A stretch of DNA of 64,000 nucleotides, taken from NCBI GenBank assembly GCA_913063225.1, contig CAJXYP010000013.1, positions 1-64,000 on the forward strand, read 5' to 3'. Below, piece after piece: positions 23,476 to 34,665 of the stretch. The notes below the pieces were generated by a model. It worked only from the letters and a program-made list of their open reading frames with translations, had not been told where the DNA came from and searched no databases. Numbering within the stretch: the stretch's first letter is position 1; the number at the start of each line of letters is the position of its first letter. Position numbers and translations under genes: made by a program. Source of the stretch: an uncultured Cellvibrionales bacterium. GTDB lineage: Bacteria; Pseudomonadota; Gammaproteobacteria; Pseudomonadales; GM7GCV1.

Positions 23476-24456
23476 ATGATGGAACCAACGATATCAGTAA
23501 TTGAAGCGGACGAATTGCAAGAAACACTTGTGCAAGAGGTACCGCCAGAGCTAATCGGACAACGTTTGGATCGCGTTGCCGCGATTTTGTTCCCAGAATA
23601 TTCAAGAAGCCGTATTCAGCTGTGGATAGATGACGGAGCACTTCTTGTCGACGGGCAACCGGGACGCAGAAGAGACTCAGTAGTAGCGGGGATGAAGCTG
23701 AGCCTTAAACCGGTCACAGACGCTCAAGGGGACTGGCTTCCCCAAGATATTTCCTTTCCGGTGATCCATGAAGACGAGGATATTCTAATTGTAGATAAGC
23801 CTGCGGGCTTGGTTGTACACCCAGGGGCTGGAAACTGGGACGGCACGCTCTTAAATGGGCTGATCTGCAAGTACCCTGGTCTGATAGAGGTTCCGAGGGC
23901 CGGCATTGTTCATCGATTAGACAAAGACACATCTGGTTTGATGGTGGTTGCTAAAAACCTTCCGGCCCAAAACCACCTAATAAAGCAGCTACAGGCCAGA
24001 AGTGTTACCCGCTTGTATAACGCCATCGTGCTTGGCGGACCAACTGCATCTGGAAAGATCGATGAACCCATAAGCCGGAATCCGAAAAATCGGTTGAAAA
24101 TGGCTGTGGTACCAGGGGGGAGAGAGGCAGTTACGCATTACCGGGTTAAAGAGAGGTTTGATTCTTACCAGCTTCTAGAACTTAAATTGGAGACGGGCCG
24201 AACTCACCAGATTCGGGTGCATTTGGCGCACAATAACTGGCCTATTCTTGGGGACCCGCTATACGGCGGGAAAACTAGGCTACCTCGCGGGTGCAGCGAG
24301 GATTTACGAGCCGCTATCACAAGCTTTCCACGGCAAGCACTTCATGCGGTTGGGTTGCAACTTGTGCATCCAAAAACGGGTGAATTACTTTCATGGGACA
24401 GTCCTCTTGCGGCCGATATACAGATGATGCTTGAGACGCTAGAAGAAAATGAATGA
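23476..24456 (+). CDS. rluD: 23S rRNA pseudouridine synthase RluD
   Basis: GQRLDRVAAILFPEYSRSRIQLWIDDG, GIVHRLDKDTSGLMVVAK, LKLETGRTHQIRVHL. Confidence 0.95.
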   Translation: MMEPTISVIEADELQETLVQEVPPELIGQRLDRVAAILFPEYSRSRIQLWIDDGALLVDGQPGRRRDSVVAGMKLSLKPVTDAQGDWLPQDISFPVIHEDEDILIVDKPAGLVVHPGAGNWDGTLLNGLICKYPGLIEVPRAGIVHRLDKDTSGLMVVAKNLPAQNHLIKQLQARSVTRLYNAIVLGGPTASGKIDEPISRNPKNRLKMAVVPGGREAVTHYRVKERFDSYQLLELKLETGRTHQIRVHLAHNNWPILGDPLYGGKTRLPRGCSEDLRAAITSFPRQALHAVGLQLVHPKTGELLSWDSPLAADIQMMLETLEENE

Positions 24457-25234
24457 AAGGTGTGCCGAGCTTATTGTTCCGGACTGGCAGGTTTCAAGCC
24501 GGGTTAAATGTTTGGTCACCACTCGCGTCGGTGGTGTTAGCCCCGAGCCTTGGACTTCTCTTAATCTTGGAGTAAATACGCAGGATACTTGGCGCAACAT
24601 AGAAGCCAACAGAGCTTTGTTGTCAGCCCAGCTGCCAAAAGATTTGACCATCCAATGGATAGAGCAGGTTCACGGCACGGATAGTTATACCGCGGATGCC
24701 GCTATTCCAAATACTGGGGCTTTAGAATTGCTGCCAACCGCCGATATTTGTTATAGCCGTGATTCAGGAGTGGCATGTGCGGTTTTGAGCGCGGATTGCT
24801 TACCTATATTGATCAGTAATTCGGCGGGCACTGAAGTCGCTGCCGTGCACGCCGGGTGGCGGGGGTTGGTGGCGGGTGTGCTTGAAAAAGCGCTGATAAA
24901 CTTTTCTTCATCGACCCAGGAATTGTTGGTTTGGATGGGGCCCGCCATAAGTCTTGATGCTTTTGAAGTAGGTGGGGAAGTAACAGAAGCCATGTTGAAC
25001 GCGGGTCTATTTCACGCTACCGAACTGGGTAGCCTTTCGAAGGCTCATCCGACCGATTCAAATAAATTGTTTTTGGATCTAAGCGGTATAGCTCGTAACA
25101 AGCTGCTTTCTTTGGGAGTGAAGCATATTTCCGGTGGCGAATATTGCAGTTACTTCGATGAGGAGAAGTTCTATTCATATCGTCGCGATGGTGAGACCGG
25201 TCGTATGGCAAGCCTGATATGGATCGAAGCCTGA
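24449..25234 (+). CDS. pgeF: Peptidoglycan editing factor PgeF (YfiH family)
   Basis: WIEQVHGTDSY, VLSADCLPILISN, AAVHAGWRGLVAGVLE, GPAISLDAFEVG. Confidence 0.93.
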   Translation: MNERCAELIVPDWQVSSRVKCLVTTRVGGVSPEPWTSLNLGVNTQDTWRNIEANRALLSAQLPKDLTIQWIEQVHGTDSYTADAAIPNTGALELLPTADICYSRDSGVACAVLSADCLPILISNSAGTEVAAVHAGWRGLVAGVLEKALINFSSSTQELLVWMGPAISLDAFEVGGEVTEAMLNAGLFHATELGSLSKAHPTDSNKLFLDLSGIARNKLLSLGVKHISGGEYCSYFDEEKFYSYRRDGETGRMASLIWIEA

Positions 25235-25305
25235 TTGAGTTGATAATTTTTCTTTGATCCAGCTCAACTATTAATCGATGAGGACAGGTTAAAAGATTTC
25301 AATCT

Positions 25306-25333
25306 CTTGATAATGAGTTTTTTCTCCCCAAAT
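25306..25333 (+). promoter_or_regulatory. Sigma32-type heat-shock promoter of clpB
   Basis: CTTGATA - 13 nt - CCCCAAAT, about 97 nt upstream of the clpB ATG. Confidence 0.75.
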
Positions 25334-25347
25334 TTGAGTTAGCTAAA

Positions 25348-25412
25348 CCTTTAGTTAGATCTCTAGTTAGACCTCTAATTTAGGTGGTCCTTTAATTAAA
25401 CCTATAACTCAA
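25348..25412 (+). repeat. Degenerate 12-nt repeats in clpB 5'UTR
   Basis: CCTTTAGTTAGA TCTCTAGTTAGA CCTCTAATTTAG gtggt CCTTTAATTAAA CCTATAACTCAA. Confidence 0.6.
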
Positions 25413-25429
25413 CCATCTGGAGGGTCTAG

Positions 25430-27997
25430 ATGAGACTCGACAAAATGACTACGCAGTTGCAAACCGCCTTGGCAGACGCTCAGTCTATGGCCGTGGGTCG
25501 TGATCATACGGCTATTGAGCCGGAACATATTGTATTAGCTCTGATTGAGCAGCAAGCGAGCTCGGTTAAACCCATGTTGGCTAAAGCGGGTTTCAACCTG
25601 ACTAAACTGAGATTGAGCCTAACCGACCGGCTAGAGGAACTGGCTACTTTGGCTGAGCCAACTGGTGAGATTCAGCTCAGCCAAAGTGCAGCGAAATTGC
25701 TGAACCTATCTGACAAATTCCGGCAAGATCATGGCGATGCTTACCTATCAGGTGAAGTCCTTCTCCTGGCTGCTCTTGAGGATAAATCGGCGCTTGGAAA
25801 ATTGCTTGGCGAAAGCGGTCAGGTATCAGATTTTAGAGAGGTGATGAGGCTGCTGCGCGATGGAGAAACTATTACAGACCCGGACGCTGATGCTAACCGT
25901 GAATCCTTGGATAAGTACTGTGTTGATCTGACTGAGCGAGCGGAGAACAACAAATTGGATCCAGTAATCGGTCGTGATGATGAAATCCGACGCACTATTC
26001 AAGTTCTTCAGCGGCGGACTAAGAATAATCCCGTATTGATTGGTGAGCCGGGCGTGGGTAAAACAGCAATTATCGAAGGATTGGCGCAAAGAATTATTAA
26101 TGGAGAAGTACCCGAAGGTCTCAAGGGTAAAAGAGTTCTATCCTTGGACTTGGCATTACTCCTCGCGGGAGCAAAATTCCGTGGTGATTTTGAAGAACGC
26201 CTAAAATCTGTACTCAACGAACTGTCTAAGCAAGAAGGGCAGGTCATACTATTCATCGATGAAATCCACACCATGGTTGGTGCCGGAAAAGCCGAAGGCT
26301 CTATGGATGCGGGCAATATGCTAAAACCCGCCTTGGCTAGAGGCGAGCTTCACTGTGTTGGTGCAACCACTCTGAACGAATACCGACAAAATATTGAGAA
26401 AGATGCTGCCTTAGAGAGGCGCTTTCAAAAAGTCCTGGTTGAAGAGCCTACTGAAGAAGATACCGTTGCGATTCTGCGTGGACTAAAAGAGCGGTATGAA
26501 GTTCATCACGGTGTCGAGATTACCGATTCAGCGATTATTGCCGCAGCGCGACTATCTATTCGATATATAACTGACCGCCAGCTCCCCGATAAAGCTATAG
26601 ATCTAATAGATGAATCGGCGAGTCGTATTCGAATGGAAATGGATTCCAAACCGGAGTCAATGGATCGCCTCTATCGGCGATTGATTCAGCTAAAAATCGA
26701 GAAAGAAGCGGTCAAAAAAGATAAATCCTCAGCCGCAAAAAAACGGCTAGAGAAAATCGAAACAGCCATTAAAGCGCTGGAAAAGGAATATGCAGATCTC
26801 GAGGAAGTTTGGAAGGCTGAAAAGGCAACCCTCACAGGAGCTGCAGATATCAAGGCCGAACTAGAGCAAGCGCGACAGAAGATGGACGCTGCGCATCGTG
26901 CGGGTGATCTAAATCTTATGGCTGAACTGCAATACGGCAAAATTCCAGATTTGGAGCACAAATTAGAAGCTGCTTCCAATACTGATTCGCTAGAGCATAC
27001 CTTGCTGCGGAATAAGGTGACCGAAGAGGAAATTGCAGAAGTGGTTTCCAAATGGACCGGCATTCCTGTTTCCAAAATGCTTGAAGGCGAGCGCGATAAA
27101 TTACTGCGCATGGAGGAGTCTCTGCATCACAGTGTTATTGGGCAATCCGAAGCGGTTGTGGCGGTATCGAATGCGGTTCGGCGCAGCAGAGCAGGGCTGT
27201 CGGATCCAAATAGACCCAATGGTTCTTTTATGTTTTTGGGGCCTACGGGTGTTGGTAAAACCGAGTTGTGTAAAAGTCTGGCCACTTTTATGTTTGATAG
27301 CTCCGATGCGATGGTCCGCATCGATATGTCTGAGTTTATGGAGAAGCACTCTGTTGCGAGGCTGATTGGCGCGCCCCCTGGCTATGTCGGATACGAACAG
27401 GGTGGTTATCTCACCGAGGCAGTGCGGCGCAGGCCATATTCGGTTTTGCTCTTGGATGAGGTGGAGAAGGCCCATCCTGATGTGTTCAATATTTTGTTGC
27501 AGGTACTTGATGATGGCCGCTTGACGGATGGACAGGGTAGAACGGTAGATTTTCGCAACACGGTGATTGTGATGACTTCCAACCTCGGGTCAGACCTTAT
27601 TCAAGGCTTGGAAGGAGAGCAAAATTACGAGGCTATGAAGGCTCAGGTCATGGAGGTAGTGTCTGGCCATTTTCGACCGGAGTTTATTAACCGGGTAGAT
27701 GAAGTGGTCGTTTTTCACCCTCTTGGGCGCGAGCAGATTCGAAGAATTGCAGATCTGCAATTGGATCAGCTTCGCAAGCGGCTATTGGATCAAGAGCTAA
27801 CTTTAGAAATTTCGGAAGAGGTGATGGACCTTATTTCTGAGACTGGTTATGACCCCGTCTACGGGGCTCGTCCGCTTAAACGGGCGCTACAGAAGATCAT
27901 AGAGAACCCTCTCGCCCAAGAAGTCTTGGCTGGAAAATATGCGCCCGGAGATGTTGTGAAAACGGCGCTCAAAGACGACCAGGTAAGTTTCAGCTAG
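25430..27997 (+). CDS. clpB: ATP-dependent chaperone ClpB
   Basis: 855 aa; two Walker A motifs [10 protein letters not shown] and [10 protein letters not shown]; ClpB middle region. Confidence 0.98.
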   Translation: MRLDKMTTQLQTALADAQSMAVGRDHTAIEPEHIVLALIEQQASSVKPMLAKAGFNLTKLRLSLTDRLEELATLAEPTGEIQLSQSAAKLLNLSDKFRQDHGDAYLSGEVLLLAALEDKSALGKLLGESGQVSDFREVMRLLRDGETITDPDADANRESLDKYCVDLTERAENNKLDPVIGRDDEIRRTIQVLQRRTKNNPVLIGEPGVGKTAIIEGLAQRIINGEVPEGLKGKRVLSLDLALLLAGAKFRGDFEERLKSVLNELSKQEGQVILFIDEIHTMVGAGKAEGSMDAGNMLKPALARGELHCVGATTLNEYRQNIEKDAALERRFQKVLVEEPTEEDTVAILRGLKERYEVHHGVEITDSAIIAAARLSIRYITDRQLPDKAIDLIDESASRIRMEMDSKPESMDRLYRRLIQLKIEKEAVKKDKSSAAKKRLEKIETAIKALEKEYADLEEVWKAEKATLTGAADIKAELEQARQKMDAAHRAGDLNLMAELQYGKIPDLEHKLEAASNTDSLEHTLLRNKVTEEEIAEVVSKWTGIPVSKMLEGERDKLLRMEESLHHSVIGQSEAVVAVSNAVRRSRAGLSDPNRPNGSFMFLGPTGVGKTELCKSLATFMFDSSDAMVRIDMSEFMEKHSVARLIGAPPGYVGYEQGGYLTEAVRRRPYSVLLLDEVEKAHPDVFNILLQVLDDGRLTDGQGRTVDFRNTVIVMTSNLGSDLIQGLEGEQNYEAMKAQVMEVVSGHFRPEFINRVDEVVVFHPLGREQIRRIADLQLDQLRKRLLDQELTLEISEEVMDLISETGYDPVYGARPLKRALQKIIENPLAQEVLAGKYAPGDVVKTALKDDQVSFS

Positions 27998-28010
27998 ATC
28001 ACTTGTCTTG

Positions 28011-28060
28011 CTTTGGACCGGCAAAAAACCACAGAGTTCTCATTTTTTGCCGGTCCAAAG
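28011..28060. terminator. Long perfect inverted-repeat terminator after clpB
   Basis: CTTTGGACCGGCAAAAAA - 14 nt - TTTTTTGCCGGTCCAAAG, 18-bp perfect arms. Confidence 0.85.
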
Positions 28061-28154
28061 CATTATTTTGCTTTTTCCTCAGCTATATCGACCGTCTTCT
28101 CTATTTTGTTCTCGCAAGATTTCTTATGATTCTGCGCTGAAATAGGAATTAATC

Positions 28155-29078
28155 TTGAAGCGCTTAATCGTACTACTCGTCTTGTCTGTATTTGCGTGCA
28201 TTACTGCGGCGCAAAGCACCACCTATCTGGTTCAGAAAGACGAAACGCTTTTGCAGATTCTTGTGGCTCAGGGGTTTCCGGAATCCTACGCTTTGCTCGA
28301 GCAAATCATTGAAGAGACCATTCAGCTTAATCCCCATGTATTCTTTTTCCCTAACCCTGATTTGTTGTCGCCTGGTGATGAGCTAGTTTTACCCATAAAT
28401 CCCTTTCCAAGGAGTTGCCCTATTCAATTTCCAGAAGTTGAGATTGAAATTTTGAGTACGGTTGATCCAGTGGCTAGAGTGGTGATCACTAAGGGTAGCT
28501 ATGTCGTTGAGCGCGAAGGAGTCACCCGAGATCCTTCAGTGGCGAATTCGCTATTTGTCGGTGACACCTTGGTAACTCAAGCAGCTTCAGTTGTGCGGGT
28601 GCAATTTATTGACCAGTCTGTGTTTTCTATAGGCTCGGAAAGTCGCTTCTTTATTGAGGACTTTTCCTATCCTGATGCACGTCCTGAATCTGGGTTTAGA
28701 GCAAGTTTACGGGTGTTACTCGGGGCGGTAAGCGGAATTAGTGGCCTTGTAGGCAGCGACGATCGCGATCAACACAGCATCACTACTCCATTGTCAGTAA
28801 TTGGCCTGCGTGGAACGGAATATACCCTTCGTCACTGCGAGCTTAATTGTGGAAGTTTGCTTGGAACGTCTTTGGCGGTTACCGATGGTGTAGTTGCTCT
28901 AACAAATGCCGCTGGCGAAGCCGAGCTAAATCAAGGCGAGTTCGTTCAAGCAACTAGTGCGAATGAGATATCACCCATAACAGATATTCCTGAGGGTTTC
29001 TTGGATCTAGAAGCGGATCCGGCAGCTATCGAAGTGCAATTCAGTTGGTGGCAGAGACTTATTAATCTATTTAGATAG
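28155..29078 (+). CDS. Secreted protein with LysM-like N-terminus and FecR domain
   Basis: Signal peptide; TTYLVQKDETLLQILVAQG...LSPGDELVLP; FecR-type FVGDTLVTQAASVVRVQFIDQSVFSIGSES...TPLSVIGLRGTEY. Confidence 0.75.
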   Translation: MKRLIVLLVLSVFACITAAQSTTYLVQKDETLLQILVAQGFPESYALLEQIIEETIQLNPHVFFFPNPDLLSPGDELVLPINPFPRSCPIQFPEVEIEILSTVDPVARVVITKGSYVVEREGVTRDPSVANSLFVGDTLVTQAASVVRVQFIDQSVFSIGSESRFFIEDFSYPDARPESGFRASLRVLLGAVSGISGLVGSDDRDQHSITTPLSVIGLRGTEYTLRHCELNCGSLLGTSLAVTDGVVALTNAAGEAELNQGEFVQATSANEISPITDIPEGFLDLEADPAAIEVQFSWWQRLINLFR

Positions 29079-29511
29079 TTAGCAGTAATAGCCCCGCATG
29101 CTTTCTAAGCAGAATTTTTTCTGCTTCGCGTTCTGACTCTGATAAGTAGATACCATGACTCGTTGCAGGGTCTGTCATTACTATATTTTCGAAATTATTC
29201 ATGGTTTGCAAGCTTTGCAATACTTGAGCACAAAGTTCGGGGTCTTTGCCAAAGGCACTTGTGCCAGTGTAATCCGAGGTCTCAGTTTCAGGTTCGACGG
29301 ATTCCGCAATTGAATTCGGGCTTGCTTGTATTGCCAGGGTCAAAGGCGTTATTTCTAGGGTCTGCTGCTCAGCTTGTGGGTTTTCAGCAGGCGGCTGTTG
29401 GCTATAGTGAGATACCCCTTCTGCGTCTGTCCAGCGGTAGTAGTCTTGAGCGAAGCCAGAAACTGGATTCAGAATTAGTAGGTATACAAGTAAAAAAATA
29501 TTATTAGACAT
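29071..29511 (-). CDS. DUF4124 domain-containing protein
   Basis: Signal peptide then DYYRWTDAEGVSHYSQQPP; 3' end overlaps the FecR gene by 8 bp. Confidence 0.75.
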   Translation of the reverse strand: MSNNIFLLVYLLILNPVSGFAQDYYRWTDAEGVSHYSQQPPAENPQAEQQTLEITPLTLAIQASPNSIAESVEPETETSDYTGTSAFGKDPELCAQVLQSLQTMNNFENIVMTDPATSHGIYLSESEREAEKILLRKHAGLLLLTI

Positions 29512-29813
29512 GGGTTTATCTTCTGTCCGCGCAGTTAACTGTGTAGTCCATTAGGCCTATTTGTAGTTGACAAAGCTGTGACATAGTTCAAAATTGTGCC
29601 TGCAAACAAAGGTATGTCGTTATCGCGGCTGATCCGGGTAAAAAGGTAAACAGCCTAATTACCAACTGCAAATCGAGCTTATCGGCCGAATTCTGCTCGC
29701 AGATATCTTTATATCAAAGAGTCCTGCGATTCCGGCGTAATTTCAATTTCCAGTACAGATCAGCCCTATTTTAATTAATAGCGGCCAAATTCTTCTGCTC
29801 TGGGAGACAGAAA

Positions 29814-31552
29814 ATGACAGAAATGCTATCCGGTGGCGATGCGCTAATCCGGGCTTTAAAAGACGAAGGTGTCGAACTTGTATTTGGTTACCCCGGTGGG
29901 GCAGCTTTACATATCTATGACGCCATATTCCGTCAAAAAGACATTGAACATATATTGGTTCGCCATGAGCAGGCTGCTACTCATGCGGCGGACGGCTATG
30001 CCCGAACGAGTGGCAAAGTTGGTACGGTTATTGTCACCTCCGGCCCTGGTGCAACCAATGCGATAACAGGTATAGCGACCGCTTATATGGATTCAATTCC
30101 TATGGTGGTTATCTCTGGACAGGTACCATCTTCCAAAATTGGCGAAGATGCATTCCAAGAAACCGATATGGTTGGTGTTTCGCGTCCAGTGGTTAAGCAT
30201 AGCTTCCTGGTTCAGTGCGCCGAAGATATTCCAATGATAATTAAGAAGGCCTACTACATTGCTCGTAGCGGGCGACCTGGTCCTGTGGTTGTTGATATAC
30301 CAAAAGATATAACCAGCCCCCATGAAAAGTTTGCCTATAGCTATCCGGAAACCATTGATATACGGTCCTATCAGCCGGTTAAAAAGGGCCATGCCGGACA
30401 AATCCGCAAAGCTATGAAGCAACTTTTGGCTGCCAAAAGACCCGTTATCTATATTGGCGGCGGCGCAATTTTGGGTAACGCTTCTGAAGTTATTCGCAAG
30501 CTGGTGGACGAATTGGGCTACCCGGTAACCAATACGCTAATGGGTCTTGGGGCTTATCCCGGTACTGCTGAGAAAAATCTTGGTATGTTAGGCATGCACG
30601 GAACTTATGAATCAAATATGGCCATGCATCATGCGGACCTTATTTTGGTTTTGGGGGCTCGTTTAGATGATCGCACAACAAACGACACCAAGAAGTATTG
30701 CCCTGATGCGACCATCATTCATGTGGATATCGATCCCACAACCATCTCCAAAACGGTTCAGATTGATATACCCATTGTTGGCCCGCTGGACGAGGTGGTT
30801 AACGGTATGCTCGAATATTTGGAGCAAAACGAAAAACGTGCGGACCCTGATGCACTAAAAACTTGGTGGGACCAGTGCAACCAGTGGCGACAGCAGCATG
30901 GAATATTTAAGCGGCCTAATCATGCGCCAAGTAAGGGCGAATTGATCAAACCTCAAGATGTTATTAAGACGCTTTATAAGGTCACGCACGGTGAGGCCGT
31001 AATTACTTCTGACGTGGGGCAGCACCAGATGTTTGCCGCTCAGTATTATCATTTTGATTGGCCGCGTCAGTGGATTAATTCGGGTGGTTTGGGGACTATG
31101 GGTTTTGGCTTGCCCTCGGCGATGGGCGCAGTATTTGCTGATCGCGATACCCCGGTAGCTTGTGTAACAGGTGAGGGCAGTATCCAGATGTGTATTCAGG
31201 AGCTATCTACCTGCAGTCAGTATCATCTGCCGGTAAAAATCATCAATCTGAATAACCAAGCGCTTGGCATGGTTAAGCAGTGGCAAGACATGAACTATGA
31301 GGGGCGCTATTCACAAAGCCTGTATGAGGAGTCTTTGCCTGATTTTGTTAAATTGGCAGAGGCCTACGGTCATGTGGGTATCAAGGTTACCCGGTACGAA
31401 GATCTTGAAGAAAAGATGGAAGAGGCGTTTGCCATGAAAGATCGTTTGGTATTTATGGACATATACGTAGACCCAACTGAACATGTATATCCAATGCTTG
31501 TTCCGGAAGGGAGTATGCGTGATATGTGGGTTTCCAAGACGGAGAGAACTTG

Positions 31553-31553
<1 letters not shown>
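29814..31553 (+). CDS. ilvI: Acetolactate synthase large subunit
   Basis: 579 aa; [31 protein letters not shown], ThDP site region [14 protein letters not shown]. Confidence 0.95.
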
Positions 31554-33101
<1,548 letters not shown>

Positions 33102-33122
33102 TCGGTATTTAGATATAAAAGC

Positions 33123-33147
33123 GGCGGCCCATGGGTCGCCTTTTTTC
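33123..33147 (+). terminator. Terminator after ilvC
   Basis: ggcggcccatgggtcgccttttttc. Confidence 0.75.
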
Positions 33148-33286
33148 TGCCCGCTTTTTCGCTGGCTTTTCTCGAGAATTTCTAAAGGTTAGATGAACTT
33201 TGCGATAACTGTGAAATTATTCTCTAGTAAGGTTGTCTGAATTCAGTACACTCATACCCCATTTATTTTTGATAAAGGACCCTTCC

Positions 33287-34204
33287 ATGGAAACACTATT
33301 TCCCTTAATTGCCGCTCTGGTCTTTTTGGCTATTTTACTCAAATCCATTGTTCGTATCGTTCCGCAGAACAGCGCGCTAATCGTTGAACGTTTGGGTAAG
33401 TACCACGCCACGCTGGAAGCTGGCTTCCACATGCTGGTGCCCTTTATCGACAAAGTATCCTATCGGCACTCACTTAAAGAATTTGCCATCGATGTGCCTT
33501 CTCAGCAGGCGATTACCCGCGACAATGTAGCCTTGGGAATTGATGGTGTGCTCTATCTGCGAATTATGGATCCAAAAGGCGCGTCCTACGGTGTTGAAAA
33601 TCTGAGGTTCGCCATTGTCCAGTTGGCGCAAACCACCATGAGAGCAGAGATCGGTAAGCTCAGTCTAGATGATACCTTTGAGTCTCGTGACAATATTAAT
33701 GCCATGGTTACGCAGGAGATTGATGAAGCTTCTGGAGTTTGGGGCACCAAGGTACTTCGCTATGAGGTTAAAGATATTTCTCCACCGCGCAGCATTCTCG
33801 AAGAGATGGAAAAGCAGATGGGCGCTGAACGGGAGCGCCGTGTTGCGGTAACCACTTCCGAGGGATATCGCACAGCGCAAATTAATGAAGCTGATGGCGA
33901 CAAACAGGCACAAATTCTGCGCGCTCAGGGTACGGCTGAATCCTTAATTATCGAAGCTAAGGCACGGGCCGAAGCTATTGCGGCAATTGCTGCTGCCATT
34001 CAAGGAGAGGGCGGCACCGCAGCCGTTGCTCAGCAGCTTGCAGAGCAGTATATAACTGCCTTTGAAAAGCTAGCTCGAGAAGGCACGGTTGCACTTATTC
34101 CTTCTGATAGCGGCGATATCGCTGGCATGGTTTCTAAAGCCTTTACGGCTTTTGAAAAGCTAAAAGGTCAGGTAGATCAAGCCGAAACTATTGAGGTTCA
34201 ATAG
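33287..34204 (+). CDS. SPFH/band-7 (stomatin/paraslipin) protein
   Basis: VPQNSALIVERLGKYHATLEAGFHMLVPFIDKVSYRHSLKE; start ATG 33287. Confidence 0.9.
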   Translation: METLFPLIAALVFLAILLKSIVRIVPQNSALIVERLGKYHATLEAGFHMLVPFIDKVSYRHSLKEFAIDVPSQQAITRDNVALGIDGVLYLRIMDPKGASYGVENLRFAIVQLAQTTMRAEIGKLSLDDTFESRDNINAMVTQEIDEASGVWGTKVLRYEVKDISPPRSILEEMEKQMGAERERRVAVTTSEGYRTAQINEADGDKQAQILRAQGTAESLIIEAKARAEAIAAIAAAIQGEGGTAAVAQQLAEQYITAFEKLAREGTVALIPSDSGDIAGMVSKAFTAFEKLKGQVDQAETIEVQ

Positions 34205-34207
34205 GCT

Positions 34208-34657
34208 ATGGTTACGCCCTTCGCTTTGTTTTTTGCCTTGGCCGTTCTACTTTTTGCGATAGAGCTTTTGGTTCTTCAGTTTTCGGTTTTCTGGGTGGCA
34301 TTTTTTGGTTTGGGTGCGCTGGTAGCGGCGATAGCGGCTTACCTATTTCCTTCGCTGGATTGGGCTGGCACCACCGCAGTGTTTGCTGTCGCCTCTGCGT
34401 TAATTTGCCTGGCGCTACTTAAGCCTTTGCGTAAATGGCAACAAAGCACAGAGGGAGTTGCTGGCAACGATGCGGTTGGTCAGCGTGTAACCGTACTAAA
34501 AGAGGTTACTTCGGGTACCGCAGGGCAAGTTCATTGGTCTGGGACCGATTGGCGTTCTGAACTAGCTGAGGGGGTTGAAGACGCAATTGAAGAGGGTGCA
34601 GAAGCACAAATCGTATCTCTTAGCGGCATAACCTTATATATCAAACCTCAGGGTTAG
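34208..34657 (+). CDS. NfeD family membrane protein
   Basis: TM helices plus C-terminal OB-like GTAGQVHWSGTDWRSEL; pairs with the SPFH gene. Confidence 0.88.
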   Translation: MVTPFALFFALAVLLFAIELLVLQFSVFWVAFFGLGALVAAIAAYLFPSLDWAGTTAVFAVASALICLALLKPLRKWQQSTEGVAGNDAVGQRVTVLKEVTSGTAGQVHWSGTDWRSELAEGVEDAIEEGAEAQIVSLSGITLYIKPQG

Positions 34658-34665
34658 TAACTAAA

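Noticed and set aside
26686-27111. 141-aa minus-strand ORF
   Set aside because: Antisense to clpB, low-complexity Ser/Arg-rich translation typical of a shadow ORF.
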